From positions 1-64,000 of the forward strand of contig NZ_JAIFRO010000003.1 of the NCBI RefSeq assembly GCF_019659805.1: a stretch of DNA of 64,000 bases, read 5' to 3'. Each line of letters opens with the position of its first letter. Position 1 is the stretch's first letter. This DNA comes from Bartonella raoultii. Its GTDB lineage: Bacteria; Pseudomonadota; Alphaproteobacteria; Rhizobiales; Rhizobiaceae. The notes under the pieces were generated by a model, which saw only the letters and a list, made by a program, of their open reading frames with translations, had not been told where the DNA came from and searched no databases. Made by a program: the position numbers and the translations under genes. Shown here piece after piece: positions 36,201-45,203 of the stretch.

Positions 36201-36731
36201 AAACGTGTGCAAACTTGGGTTACTTTTGCCAATGCTGTTAAAGGAGGAGCAAATGCGGCTAGGCTTGCTGGAACTGTTGTGGCAAAACAAGTACGTAAAA
36301 CAAAATCTGGTAAAAAAATGGGGATTATTCATTTTTCTGATACGAGTGGACAATATGAGACAGTTCTCTTCTCTCAGGCACTTTCAGATTATGAGGAGTT
36401 ATTAGAACCTGGAAAATCTTTTATCATTACTGTAAGTGCTGAAAACCGTTCTGAGGGTATCAGTTTACGACTTGAAACAGTACAATCTTTAGAAAAGGAA
36501 GCTTTACAGCATCACAAAATGATGCGACTCTTTATAAAAACAGTTGATATGCTTGCAGAAATTGAAAAAAATTTAAATCTTAATGGGAATGGAGAGGTAG
36601 GAATTATTCTGATTCAAGATAATGGATTGCGGGAAGTTGAAATTACGCTCCCCAAACGATATAAAGTCAATGCACATGTTGCAAGTGCTATGAAATTAAT
36701 ACAGGGCGTTGTCGATGTAGAATTGAGTTAG
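33243..36731 (+). CDS. dnaE: DNA polymerase III alpha subunit
   Basis: A 1162-residue replicative polymerase. The N-terminal PHP domain (FIHLRVHSAYSLLEGALKI) leads into the C-family polymerase core with DIPVGPGRGSGAGSLVAYAL and the catalytic aspartates of VSMPDFDIDFCQERREE; the block YGFNKSHAAAYAIVSYQTAY belongs to the finger region. An OB domain (about residues 1000-1080) and a C-terminal part follow. It uses a GTG start at 33243, which gives the usual N-terminus. Length fits DnaE1. It is alone on its strand; no neighbouring lipoprotein-export genes of the usual Rhizobiales context are seen. Confidence 0.97.
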   Translation: MAKDKSKIRDDKNSLPRFIHLRVHSAYSLLEGALKIPQIVQQAISDHTPAVAITDTNNLFGALEFSQHCLSHGIQPIIGCQLTVDFEDKNDNTRLEKGRQPSDFFSLVLLAASDIGYAHLVRLVSRAYLDKCDTEPPHIKADWLSSHSEGIIALTGGKGGPINFFLAEEKQERAVECLMYLKEIFRDRLYVELQRHGSYDRKVEAALVELAYAYEIPLVATNEAFFLNREGYEAHDALMAVSEGQLVSNPDRKRVTPDHYLKSQDEMVALFSDLPEALENSVEIALRCHTATPIRKPILPRFIEQSFEPNITLEKEDNELLSQAKAGLKMRLETIGLAEGYTIADYEKRLDYEVSVITRMQFSGYFLIVSDFIKWAKAHDIPVGPGRGSGAGSLVAYALTITDVDPLRFSLLFERFLNPDRVSMPDFDIDFCQERREEVIHYVQKKYGRDQVAQIITFGKLQARAVLRDVGRVLELPYRQVDYLTKLVPATPGSQVELADAIKDEPKFEEEKKKDPAIGHALDIALQLEGLYRHASTHAAGIVIGDRPLSELVPMYRDPRSDMPVTQFNMKYVEQAGLVKFDFLGLKTLTVLKMAVDFVSRKGHKIDLSHISLNDEKTYAMMARGETVGVFQVESSGMRKALIGMKPDRIEDIIALVALYRPGPMENIPTYNARKHGEEEIASIHPKIDHLIQETQGVIVYQEQVMQIAQVLAGYSLGEADLLRRAMGKKIHKEMQKQRTRFVDGAVAGGVDKEQADIIFDLLAKFADYGFNKSHAAAYAIVSYQTAYMKAHHPVEFLAASMTYDMTNTDKLNDFRREALRLGIKVIAPCVQTSHRVFEVGDNCIYYSLAAIKGVGEAVVDHIVACRGKKTFKDLEDFCERIDPRIVNKRAMESLICAGAFDCFNIAREVLLASLGILHARALRILENNSSGQIDIFGMTGGLKEPLILSQASPWLLTEKLYREFQAIGFYFSAHPLDEYQAILAKKRVQTWVTFANAVKGGANAARLAGTVVAKQVRKTKSGKKMGIIHFSDTSGQYETVLFSQALSDYEELLEPGKSFIITVSAENRSEGISLRLETVQSLEKEALQHHKMMRLFIKTVDMLAEIEKNLNLNGNGEVGIILIQDNGLREVEITLPKRYKVNAHVASAMKLIQGVVDVELS

Positions 36732-36794
36732 ATCAAGAATTGCGTGATTTGTAACTTGATTTTGAGAGTGTTTTTTCATGGTAACTTAAAATAT

Positions 36795-36835
36795 AGCTTC
36801 GCATTGAATTGTAAATGCTGAAGCTTCTTGCTTTT
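36795..36835 (+). terminator. Possible dnaE terminator
   Basis: AGCTTC-GCAT (36795-36804) pairs with ATGC-(T)-GAAGCT (36815-36825) with one bulged base, followed by TCTTGCTTTTTG. It lies 64 bases after the dnaE stop. Confidence 0.45.
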
Positions 36836-36933
36836 TGGGAAAACTATAGTGCAGAATTTTTTGCAGAAAAAGTTAAGAAGATAAAGCTTTTATCGATATA
36901 TAATCAAAGGGATTGAGGAAAATTTTACCAGTT

Positions 36934-38175
36934 TTAATCATCTCTTTCAGAGAGTTTCATAGCGTCATACATATATAGCCAGTGTAGACTCGACATGATA
37001 CTCTCGGGTGTACGTATTTTCATGATGAAATTACGTGCAATTGCTATGGGGCCTGTTGCATGATAGGCCATTTTATTAAAATCGCCACGTTTTTTCACGG
37101 CTGTAATGCGAGGGGAGCGTGTTTTTTCATAGAGTGAAAGTGCTTTTGTTAATGGAATATCTTTAAGAGAAAGCACTTCTGCTAATGTCGCAGCGTCTTC
37201 AATTGCCATCGCTGCACCTTGTGCTGCAAAGGGAAGGGCTGCGTGTGCACAATCACCAACAAAGACTTGTCTTTCTAAGCCTAAAAAGCGATTTTGTTTC
37301 ATTTGAAAGATGGGCCAGTAACTCCATTCATCACTGTGATCAAAAATCTGCAAGATTTGAAAATTCCAATCTTTAAAAAGTGTTTTTAGTTTCTCTTTAT
37401 TTCCCTTATGTGCCCATCCTTCTTTTGAATTTTCTCCATGTGTAATAGCAACAAAATTAAAAACTTTTGTTGATGATTGAATAGGGTAGACAACAAGATG
37501 ATTTTTGGGCCCCATCCAAGCCGTAATTGTCTCCGTATTTTGTAATAAAGAACAAAAATTTTTAGGAAGCTTTTCAAACTCTATTGTTGCACGCCAAGCA
37601 ATAAATCCTGTAAAATTCGCTTTTTCATGAAAAGGAGCCAATTGTCGTAATGTGGACCAAACTCCATCACATCCAATGAGGAGAGGTGTTGTATAAAGCT
37701 GGTGTTGTTCTGTTTTTGTGGAAGGATTTGTTTTTATTGTTTTGATATGTATCTTATTTGTTGTCGCTTGGGTAGAATCGACAAGAGTTTCTCCTATTCT
37801 ATATGTGATAAGAGGGTTTTTAACAGCGGCATTGTGTAAAATTTTTTGTAAGTTAGCACGATGAATCGTAAGATAGGGTTTTTTCCAATTTTTTTCTGAG
37901 AGATTGATAAGATCAGCACGTAGATGTGTTTTTAAAGAGATGCCATCTCTTAATTCAAGAAACTGTGGTACTATAGCCACTTCGGTAAGTTTGTTCAGAA
38001 TTCCCCAGCGTGCAAGGATACGTGTTGCATTTGGCGTGAGCTGAATACCTGCACCTATATTCTCAAGCTGTTTACATTTTTCAATAAGAGTGCTTGCCAT
38101 TCCTTTATGTGCTAGCGCTAAAGCACAACTCAAGCCTGCGATTCCTCCTCCTACAATAATTGGTGATTGATTCAT
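36934..38175 (-). CDS. FAD-dependent monooxygenase (UbiH / salicylate hydroxylase-like)
   Basis: A 413-residue class A flavoprotein hydroxylase. FAD binding is shown by the N-terminal PIIVGGGIAGLSCALALAHK dinucleotide fold, and the second FAD motif GDCAHAALPFAAQGAAMAIE. The middle block LLIGCDGVWSTLRQLAP is the family's DG motif. Such enzymes hydroxylate aromatic rings; ubiquinone precursors or salicylate-like compounds are possible substrates. The overall sequence (QLTPNATRILARWGIL) looks nearer to salicylate-hydroxylase-type proteins than to UbiH proper. The neighbouring zinc-finger gene is on the same strand upstream, 33 bases away, and likely co-transcribed. The substrate is unknown. Confidence 0.85.
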   Translation of the reverse strand: MNQSPIIVGGGIAGLSCALALAHKGMASTLIEKCKQLENIGAGIQLTPNATRILARWGILNKLTEVAIVPQFLELRDGISLKTHLRADLINLSEKNWKKPYLTIHRANLQKILHNAAVKNPLITYRIGETLVDSTQATTNKIHIKTIKTNPSTKTEQHQLYTTPLLIGCDGVWSTLRQLAPFHEKANFTGFIAWRATIEFEKLPKNFCSLLQNTETITAWMGPKNHLVVYPIQSSTKVFNFVAITHGENSKEGWAHKGNKEKLKTLFKDWNFQILQIFDHSDEWSYWPIFQMKQNRFLGLERQVFVGDCAHAALPFAAQGAAMAIEDAATLAEVLSLKDIPLTKALSLYEKTRSPRITAVKKRGDFNKMAYHATGPIAIARNFIMKIRTPESIMSSLHWLYMYDAMKLSERDD

Positions 38176-38208
38176 GAGTGATTTTGGATCTTATCAGAAG
38201 AAAATACA

Positions 38209-38457
38209 TTATACTGCATTGTTTGGATGATATAAGCATCCTGTTGGATTTGTTTGATTATGCGATAATGAGGGAATATAGCGATAAAGCGTTGAACAAT
38301 AAGGGCAAACTTTTTCATCTGCGGCTCCCATATCGATAAAAATATGGGGATGATCGAAGGGTTGTGTTGCACCCACGCACATAAATTCTTTTACACCAAT
38401 TTCGATTATTTTATATCCAAGGTCATTTTGGAAATGGGGAATATTGTGATCAGCCAT
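38209..38457 (-). CDS. CHCC-type zinc-finger domain protein
   Basis: An 82-residue zf-CHCC protein, relative of the mitochondrial complex I subunit NDUFS6. The putative ligands are C27 (EFMCVGATQ), H36 (PFDHPHIFID), C51 and C54 (VCPYCSTLYRY). The length and motif spacing are typical of alphaproteobacterial members. It precedes the FAD monooxygenase on the same strand. A role in respiratory complex or redox-cofactor assembly is inferred from the family. Confidence 0.88.
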   Translation of the reverse strand: MADHNIPHFQNDLGYKIIEIGVKEFMCVGATQPFDHPHIFIDMGAADEKVCPYCSTLYRYIPSLSHNQTNPTGCLYHPNNAV

Positions 38458-38792
38458 GCTGTATAAACTCCGAGTGTATTATTTGAAAAGATATGCTTTA
38501 GATCTTCTCTTCTATGGGTATTAGTTTGTAATAAAGCTTATAATAATGCAAGGTGCTTTTAAGATAAACGAACTCTCTTTTATGCCTCACAGGTCTGTTA
38601 GCGTGTTTTTCTAAATTTTATGTATAGAAATAGTTTCAAGTATTTTTAAATATGTAATGTGACTAATATAAGAAAAATTACTCATTGATATATGATGATT
38701 ACGGTAACATTTTGTAAAATGTTATATGTGATATTTTTAAATAAGTTTTTTAAAGTATAAAAAAACTTTAATTATAATATGGGGAACAGAGG
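38458..38792. other. Intergenic region upstream of ppk
   Basis: Divergent region between the zinc-finger gene and ppk. Apart from the perfect palindrome at 38705-38724, no gene or RNA is evident. Confidence 0.4.
38705..38724. promoter_or_regulatory. Perfect 20-bp palindrome upstream of ppk
   Basis: TAACATTTTGTAAAATGTTA has 9-base arms around GT and lies 69 bases before the ppk start. It could be an operator for a dimeric regulator; no T run follows, so it is not a good terminator. It does not look like a Pho box. Confidence 0.4.
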
Positions 38793-40961
38793 GTGATAAA
38801 TAAAATTTCTCTATCAAATATAACGATGGAAAATCCAGCGCGGTTTGTTAATCGAGAATTTTCATGGTTACAATTTAATCATCGTGTATTAATGGAAGCT
38901 GCTAATCAAAACCATCCTTTATTAGAGCGAGTACAATTTCTTTCCATTTCAGCAGCAAATCTTGATGAGTTTTTTATGGTTCGTGTTGCTGGCCTTGTTG
39001 CCCAAATTCGTGCGCATGTTACTAGATGCAGTGCAGATGGGCATACACCACGAGAACAGTTAGATTTTGTGTTAGCAGAGATTTCAAATTTACAAATGTA
39101 TCAACTGCAAGAATTGAGTCTTTTACGTTACGAATTAAAACGGCATGATATTGAAATTATTTGTCTTGATCAACTTTCAGAAATTGAAAAACTGTGGCTT
39201 GAAAAATATTTTCTTGATATAATTTTTCCCGTTCTAAAGCCTTTATTTGTTGATTCTTTTCATTCTTTTCCTTTTATCTCTAATTTAGGGCTCTCATTTG
39301 CTCTTCAATTATCTAAGGAGGGTGATCAACATGCATATACAGTATTGTTGCCACTGCCAATGTCTTTAAAACGTTTTATTCTGCTTCCTCAAAAAGGAAA
39401 TAATTTTCGCTTTATCATGTATGAAGACGTTATAAAGCTTTTTATAAATCATGTTTTTCCTGATTTTGATGTTAAGGGAATTGGTATATTTAGAGTTATT
39501 CGTGATAGTGATATTGAAGTAGAAGAACAGGCGGAAGATCTCGTTCATTTTTTTGAAACAGCCCTTAAAAGGCGTCGTCGCGGTCAGGTCATTCGAATTG
39601 AGTTTGATGCGAAGATGCCAGAGAATTTGCAGAAATTTATAACAAAAGCCCTTGCTGTTCCTGATAATTGTATCAGTGTTATTGAGGGTTTTTTAGCGCT
39701 TAATATGGTTTCAGAAATTGTTTCTATTCCACGCGATGATCTTAAATTTACTCCCTATACGCCTCGTTTGCCTGAATCTATTCGTGCGCATAAGGGGGAT
39801 TGTTTTGCGGCTATTCGTGAAAATGATCTTGTGATTCATCATCCTTATGAATCCTTTGATGTTGTTGTACAATTTTTACATCAAGCTGCTTGCGATCCTG
39901 ATGTGATAGAAATTAAACAAACTCTTTATCGTACATCCAATAATAGTCCCATTGTCAGTGCTTTGATTGAAGCTGCTAAACGGGGGAAGTCTGTGACTGC
40001 TTTGGTTGAAGTTAAAGCGCGTTTTGATGAGGAAGCAAATATTCGTTGGGCACGTGATCTTGAATGTGCAGGTGTTCAAGTTATTTTTGGTTTTATTACA
40101 TTAAAAACACATGCTAAAATGTCACTTGTTGTGAGGCGTGAAGGTAAGTATCATTGCTCTTATGTTCATCTTGGAACAGGAAATTATCATCCAGTGAATG
40201 CTAAAACTTATACTGACCTTTCTTTTTTTTCTACTGATAATAATATTGCTCATGATGTTGCGCTGCTATTCAATTATATTGCTCAATATGAGCGTCCAAA
40301 TGAAGCAATGAAAATTGCTTTTTCTCCTTTAACGTTGCGCAGTCGTATTTTGAAGCATATCGAAGGAGAGATTACCAATGCACAGCAAGGAAGACCTGCT
40401 GCTATTTGGATGAAAGTTAATGCACTGGTTGACCCTGAAATTATTGATGCTCTATATTGTGCCAGTCAAGCAGGTGTACAGATTGATTTGGTGGTGCGTG
40501 GTATATGTTGCTTACGTCCTGCTATACTAGGAGTTTCAGATAATATTCGCGTAAAATCAATAGTAGGGCGTTTTCTTGAACATAGCCGCATTTTTTGTTT
40601 TGGAAATGGCGAAGATTTACCGAATGAGAACGCGCTTGTTTACTTGGGATCTGCTGATATGATGCCCCGTAATCTGGATTATCGTGTTGAAATATTGGTT
40701 CCTATTTTTAATAAAACAGTTCGTAAACAGATCCTTTTACAAATTATGTTGGCTAATATTATTGATAATCAACAAAGCTTTGATATACTCAGTGATGGAA
40801 TATCTAAGCGTATTACACCGAAAGAAAATGAAAGTCCATTTAATGCGCAGGAGTATTTTATGACCAATGCAGGCCTTGCGGGATGGGAAAAATCTTTTGG
40901 ATCTTCTGCTTCGCATCTGGTTGCATTGCACCGGCAGCAAGCTGAAGTGTGTAAAGATTGA
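38793..40961 (+). CDS. ppk: Polyphosphate kinase
   Basis: A 722-residue PPK1 that makes polyphosphate from ATP. The N and head domains start with ARFVNREFSWLQFNHRVLME; the catalytic C domains have GFITLKTHAKMSLVVRREG (with the histidine expected to be phosphorylated), HLGTGNYHPVNAKTYTDLSF and LGSADMMPRNLDYRVE. A GTG start at 38793 is used, with GGGGA six bases upstream; an ATG at 38826 is an alternative. ppx follows six bases later, forming a synthesis-breakdown operon. Confidence 0.96.
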   Translation: MINKISLSNITMENPARFVNREFSWLQFNHRVLMEAANQNHPLLERVQFLSISAANLDEFFMVRVAGLVAQIRAHVTRCSADGHTPREQLDFVLAEISNLQMYQLQELSLLRYELKRHDIEIICLDQLSEIEKLWLEKYFLDIIFPVLKPLFVDSFHSFPFISNLGLSFALQLSKEGDQHAYTVLLPLPMSLKRFILLPQKGNNFRFIMYEDVIKLFINHVFPDFDVKGIGIFRVIRDSDIEVEEQAEDLVHFFETALKRRRRGQVIRIEFDAKMPENLQKFITKALAVPDNCISVIEGFLALNMVSEIVSIPRDDLKFTPYTPRLPESIRAHKGDCFAAIRENDLVIHHPYESFDVVVQFLHQAACDPDVIEIKQTLYRTSNNSPIVSALIEAAKRGKSVTALVEVKARFDEEANIRWARDLECAGVQVIFGFITLKTHAKMSLVVRREGKYHCSYVHLGTGNYHPVNAKTYTDLSFFSTDNNIAHDVALLFNYIAQYERPNEAMKIAFSPLTLRSRILKHIEGEITNAQQGRPAAIWMKVNALVDPEIIDALYCASQAGVQIDLVVRGICCLRPAILGVSDNIRVKSIVGRFLEHSRIFCFGNGEDLPNENALVYLGSADMMPRNLDYRVEILVPIFNKTVRKQILLQIMLANIIDNQQSFDILSDGISKRITPKENESPFNAQEYFMTNAGLAGWEKSFGSSASHLVALHRQQAEVCKD

Positions 40962-40967
40962 AATACA

Positions 40968-42479
40968 ATGACATATATAAATGCTCAAGGTCGGATAAAA
41001 GGCTGTAAGCCTGTTGCTGTTATTGATATTGGATCTAATTCTGTTCGTCTTGTTATCTATGAAGGTCTTGTTCGTTCCCTGACAGTTTTATTTAATGAAA
41101 AAATTCTTTGTGGTCTTGGTCAAGGGGTGGCAAAAAATGGATTTTTAGAAGAAAAATCAATGAAAATGGCGTTGCAAACTCTGAAACGATTTCGTGCGCT
41201 TTGTCGACAAATTGGAGCAGATGAAATTTATGTATTAGCAACAGCAGCAGCACGAGAAGCAAAAAATGGGTTAGAATTTATTCAAAATGCTGAAAATGTT
41301 TTGCAAAATAAAATATACCTTCTTTCAGGACATGAAGAGGCTGTATATTCAGCCTATGGAGTTATGTCTACTTTTTATCAACCAAAGGGTATTTCTGGAG
41401 ATCTTGGTGGCGGAAGTCTTGAACTTATCGCAATTGATAATTCTGATGTAGGTGAAGGGATAACTCTGCCATTAGGGGGATTAAAGCTACGGTATATGTC
41501 CAATAATGACATTTCTGTAGCCACAAAAATTGTACATGAGCATTTTGATAAATCTGCTATTTTTCGTAAAGGTATGGCACGTTGTTTTTATGCTGTAGGA
41601 GGAACTTGGCGTAATTTAGCAAAACTTTATATGGTAACAAAACATTATCGGCTACCTGTCATGCATGGTTATGAAGTTGATACTGTCGAAATGCAAGATT
41701 TTTTGCATCTTGTAGCAAGTGGCAATATTGATAATATGAAAGGGATATTGGCTGTTTCAAAAAATCGTCGTCAACTTTTGTCTTATGGGGCAATTGTTCT
41801 TATTGAACTTATTCAGTGTATAGGGTTCGAAAGGATAATTTTTTCTGGAGCAGGAGTCCGTGAAGGTTTTCTTTATTCACGATTACCGCAGGCAATTCGT
41901 CATTCAGATCCTCTCATTGCAGCATGTACGGAAATGGCTATTCTACGGTCACGTTCACCCAAACAGGCAGAAGAACTTATTGATTTTACAACAAGTGCTT
42001 TTAAAGCTTTTGGGATTTCAGAAACTGAAAATGAATGCCGTTATCGTAAAGCAGCTTGCCTTCTTGCGGATATTGGCTGGCGTATACATCCAGATTATCG
42101 CGGTAATGAGGCGGCTAATCAGATAGCGTTAGGATCTTATCCAGGAATTTCTCATGAAGGACGTCTTTATGCAGCCCTTGCTGCTTTTTTTCGCAATACA
42201 AGTTCATTATTTGATGAAGAAACTCTTCCTATTTTTCAATTAGCAACCCAAAATATCATTGAAAAAGCACGTATTCTTGGTGAAGTTATGCGTATTGCAC
42301 ATCTTTTTAGTGCTTCTACAGTAGGAATTCTACCACATTTTTCATGGCAAAAAAAAACAGATTACATTGCATTATGTATTCCAAGTTGTTATGCTGATTT
42401 ATTAGGAGAGCGCCCTCTCACTCGGTTGAAAAAATTATCAAAAATAATAAAATTTCCTCTTGCCTTTGAAACATTCTGA
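40968..42479 (+). CDS. ppx: Exopolyphosphatase / Ppx-GppA family phosphatase
   Basis: A 503-residue ASKHA-fold enzyme that removes terminal phosphates from polyphosphate and possibly from pppGpp. The actin-like phosphate loops are VAVIDIGSNSVRLVIYEGL and SGDLGGGSLELIAIDNSD; LATAAAREAKNGLEF is the third family block. The C-terminal helical (HD-like) domain, about residues 310-500, has FHR-like helix content (GLEYA-type replaced by HEGRLYAALAAFFRN). It starts six bases after ppk, so expression is coupled and polyphosphate level would depend on relative activity. Confidence 0.95.
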   Translation: MTYINAQGRIKGCKPVAVIDIGSNSVRLVIYEGLVRSLTVLFNEKILCGLGQGVAKNGFLEEKSMKMALQTLKRFRALCRQIGADEIYVLATAAAREAKNGLEFIQNAENVLQNKIYLLSGHEEAVYSAYGVMSTFYQPKGISGDLGGGSLELIAIDNSDVGEGITLPLGGLKLRYMSNNDISVATKIVHEHFDKSAIFRKGMARCFYAVGGTWRNLAKLYMVTKHYRLPVMHGYEVDTVEMQDFLHLVASGNIDNMKGILAVSKNRRQLLSYGAIVLIELIQCIGFERIIFSGAGVREGFLYSRLPQAIRHSDPLIAACTEMAILRSRSPKQAEELIDFTTSAFKAFGISETENECRYRKAACLLADIGWRIHPDYRGNEAANQIALGSYPGISHEGRLYAALAAFFRNTSSLFDEETLPIFQLATQNIIEKARILGEVMRIAHLFSASTVGILPHFSWQKKTDYIALCIPSCYADLLGERPLTRLKKLSKIIKFPLAFETF

Positions 42480-42485
42480 TTTTTT

Positions 42486-42521
42486 GAACTTAAGTTATAA
42501 AAATTTTCTGTTTTTAAGTTC
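42486..42521 (+). terminator. Weak terminator candidate after ppx
   Basis: GAACTTAA (42486-42493) and TTAAGTTC (42514-42521) form a perfect 8-base stem with a 20-base AT-rich loop seven bases after the ppx stop. No clear T run follows, so this is uncertain. Confidence 0.3.
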
Positions 42522-42669
42522 GCTCATAATTCAATTTTCATTTACCTATATCCATGATGAAATTGAGCTAAAATACTGTTATTCTATGATAAGATGTTTT
42601 GATTTATAAGATTTTAGATCTTTATATTTAATAAGTTTTTATTTTATTTCAGTGAGATAGGAAGATTCT

Positions 42670-43318
42670 CTAAGGCTCCATTATATTGTATATCACTTCT
42701 AAATTTCTACAAAATCGTGCTATTTTTTTTATATTTGTATCATGATCTTTAGTATAAGCAATGTTTACGCTAGATACGAGATCAATCATTTGTGTTTGGG
42801 GACTAATACCATTTCCACTTGGAGAATTCAGAAATTTTTTAGCATAATAGATCATTTGATTTTTAGAGTTATTAGATAAATTATATGCCCAAATGAAATC
42901 TATTTTTTTTCCAGTTATACTCGTAGTATAATCTGTCTATTATATTTGGTAATTTTGCCCATGACATCCCTTCATTATAATCGCCGCGTAATAAATTCAT
43001 AAAGCGCCCACAGAGAACAACACGAATGTGGCGATGCCAAATGATATCAAACTTTGGGGATATATCCTGATAATTGTGGCTATATACATAGTTTCTTGCT
43101 TTTTCTTGCTTTATAAAATGTTCAGATGATATATCTCTCTCACTTATGTATTGTTTATAAAGGTTATTATACTGTTCTAGAGTATCTACTCGAGTACAGC
43201 CCAACAATACTAGTATAAAGAAAGAAGATATAAATACTTCAATATGTACTATATTATTGCGTATAGAATAACACAATATATGTAAAAATATTGCTTTATT
43301 CATTACTTTAGATCTCAA
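42670..43318 (-). pseudogene. Frameshifted lipoprotein gene with A8 tract
   Basis: On the minus strand a 145-residue frame (from 43318, or MNKAIF at 43303) has a hydrophobic N-terminus ending in a lipobox, FFILVLLGCTR, followed by a polar, Tyr-rich body. It stops at 42881 soon after an eight-A run (42903-42910 on the plus strand). With seven A the reading continues as KKIDFIWAYNLSNNSKNQ straight into a second frame that ends at 42670 (ICRNLEVIYNIMEP-like end). The restored product would be about 210 residues. I do not recognise the family. It may be a pseudogene or a gene switched on and off by slippage at the tract; a sequencing error is the third possibility. Confidence 0.6.
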
Positions 43319-43919
43319 TATAATCTTGTATTTTTTTAATACGTATATTGATATTTTTATTATTTGGAAGGAATTTATTCTGAATCAGAAAATAGAAAGA
43401 TATATTTCTTATATGATAAAAAAGTAGCTCATATTGAGCTCTATTATAGTATATATGAAATAATTTTTCACAAAATTATATATATATATTTTTTTTTGAA
43501 AGGTATAGTGGTTAAAATGATTGGAGAATGTTGGGAATAAAAAAATTATAAGGATTTAATATTTTATTGAAAATACGGAATGTTTAAAAATTTATTTAAT
43601 CCTTTTCAATGAGTTACTATCTCTTGATACAAGGGGAGAGGTGGAATTTGTTTTAATCGCAATAGGCAGCAATATGAATGATCGCCTATTAAGACCATAA
43701 AATTCATTTTCTTGATTATGATGAAATACAGGGACAGCTTTTATTGGGAGCTTATAGATGAGATTGCCATAGTTATAACAGATGTTGGTTATTCTTTTCT
43801 GTACGACATTGTAAACTGTATTTTAGACATTTTTATATGAACGCACACAGTCTTTCTTTTTAAAAGGTTTTAGTCGTGCAAATTTTACTCATGTAGAGTA
43901 TTATCATTTTTTGGTTAAT
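43319..43919. other. Long AT-rich gap, possible decayed coding DNA
   Basis: This stretch holds a short (TA)n run near 43480 and many stops in all frames. A plus-strand segment near 43649-43692 reads VLIAIGSNMNDRLL, resembling the start of FolK-type proteins, but stops follow at once. No functional gene is seen. Confidence 0.4.
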
Positions 43920-45071
43920 TTAGAGTTGTTTGGTACTTATTTTTCCATTGTTAAAATAAAATCCTATTTTTCCCTTTAGCATTTGTTCAGCTTTTTGACC
44001 AAATATTTCGTAGCGCCAACCATTCATAGCGGGAATATTTTTCTTTATACATCCATTGGCTATTTTTTCTAAATCATTCGTTGTTGCAATAATTTTAGGA
44101 GCAATACCATTTTCATTTGCAACGAGTTTTAATAATACTTTGAGAAGATCAATGGCAGCTATTGTTGTATCATTAAGTGGACTATATTTTGGAAGAGTTG
44201 GTAATGTAGCAAGATCAACTTCTAACCCCTCATGAATAGCTTCTATTAATGTTTGTGCAATTGAAAATTTATCCCATTTTTTGTTAAGACCACGCAAATG
44301 TTTTAATGCTATTTCATCTTTTGGTTGTTGGATTGCAATTTCGATAAGGCATTCATCTTTCATCATATGACGGCGTGGAATGTTATATTTTTTCGCTTGA
44401 CGTTCACGCCAAGCGGCTATTTTTTGTAACACAGCAAGTTCACGCGGTTTTTTAACTTTTCCTTTTACCTTTTTCCATGCTTCTTCTTCAGGCATATCAT
44501 AGGTTTGGGGGGTTGATAGAATCTTTATTTCGTCATCCATCCAATGCATACGTTTGTTTTTTTCGAGTTGTTTTTTCAAGAAGAAGTAAACGTCTCTTAG
44601 ATAAGTTACATCGGCAAGCGCATAGAGTAATTGTTTTTCAGAAAGAGGGCGATAACTCCAGTCGGTAAAGCGGGATGATTTGTCAATTTGATGACCGGTA
44701 CAACGTTGTACAATTTGCTCATAGGAAATAGAATCACCAAATCCGCAGATTGATCCCGCTATTTGTGTATCAAAGAGAGGGGTAGGAATGATTCCTCCAA
44801 GATAATAAATCATTTCGATATCTTGGCGTGCAGCGTGAAATACTTTTACAATATTTGGATTTTTCATGAGATCAAAAAATGGCTGTAAATTAATATCTTG
44901 TGCCATTGGATCAATCAGAATTGTTGTATTTGGTGATGCAAGCTGAATTAAGCATAGTTGAGGCCAAAAGGTCGTTTCACGGATAAATTCAGTATCAACT
45001 GTTACAAAATCAGAGGTATATAAAGAGGAAAGTGCAATTTCAAGATCTGTGGTTTGTGTAATAAGATTCAT
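43920..45071 (-). CDS. rnd: Ribonuclease D
   Basis: A 383-residue 3'-5' exoribonuclease that trims tRNA and other RNA precursors. The DEDD catalytic residues are visible in FVTVDTEFIRETTFWPQLC (Asp, Glu), KVFHAARQDIEMIYYLGG (Asp) and QLLYALADVTYLRDVY (Tyr, Asp). An HRDC domain follows at about residues 205-290 (LAVLQKIAAWRERQAKKYNI). Length is normal. It is divergent from aspS, sharing a 132-bp region. Confidence 0.95.
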   Translation of the reverse strand: MNLITQTTDLEIALSSLYTSDFVTVDTEFIRETTFWPQLCLIQLASPNTTILIDPMAQDINLQPFFDLMKNPNIVKVFHAARQDIEMIYYLGGIIPTPLFDTQIAGSICGFGDSISYEQIVQRCTGHQIDKSSRFTDWSYRPLSEKQLLYALADVTYLRDVYFFLKKQLEKNKRMHWMDDEIKILSTPQTYDMPEEEAWKKVKGKVKKPRELAVLQKIAAWRERQAKKYNIPRRHMMKDECLIEIAIQQPKDEIALKHLRGLNKKWDKFSIAQTLIEAIHEGLEVDLATLPTLPKYSPLNDTTIAAIDLLKVLLKLVANENGIAPKIIATTNDLEKIANGCIKKNIPAMNGWRYEIFGQKAEQMLKGKIGFYFNNGKISTKQL

Positions 45072-45203
45072 TATTCTACTATAGCTGGATAATTAAAAGT
45101 TGTTTTTATTTATTTTTTTTGTTTCTTTATTCTCATATCTTGACAAATGGTGATTAAAAAGCGTTTTTAGCGCATGTGAATATTATAATCAAAGGTAAAA
45201 ACT

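Noticed and set aside
43470-43500. (TA)n and T-run tract as a possible regulatory repeat
   Set aside because: Short and in generally AT-rich DNA, with no gene placed to be controlled by it.
43649-43692. VLIAIGSNMNDRLL, resembling the start of FolK
   Set aside because: The match covers only about a dozen residues, stops follow immediately, and no later FolK motif is found in any frame.
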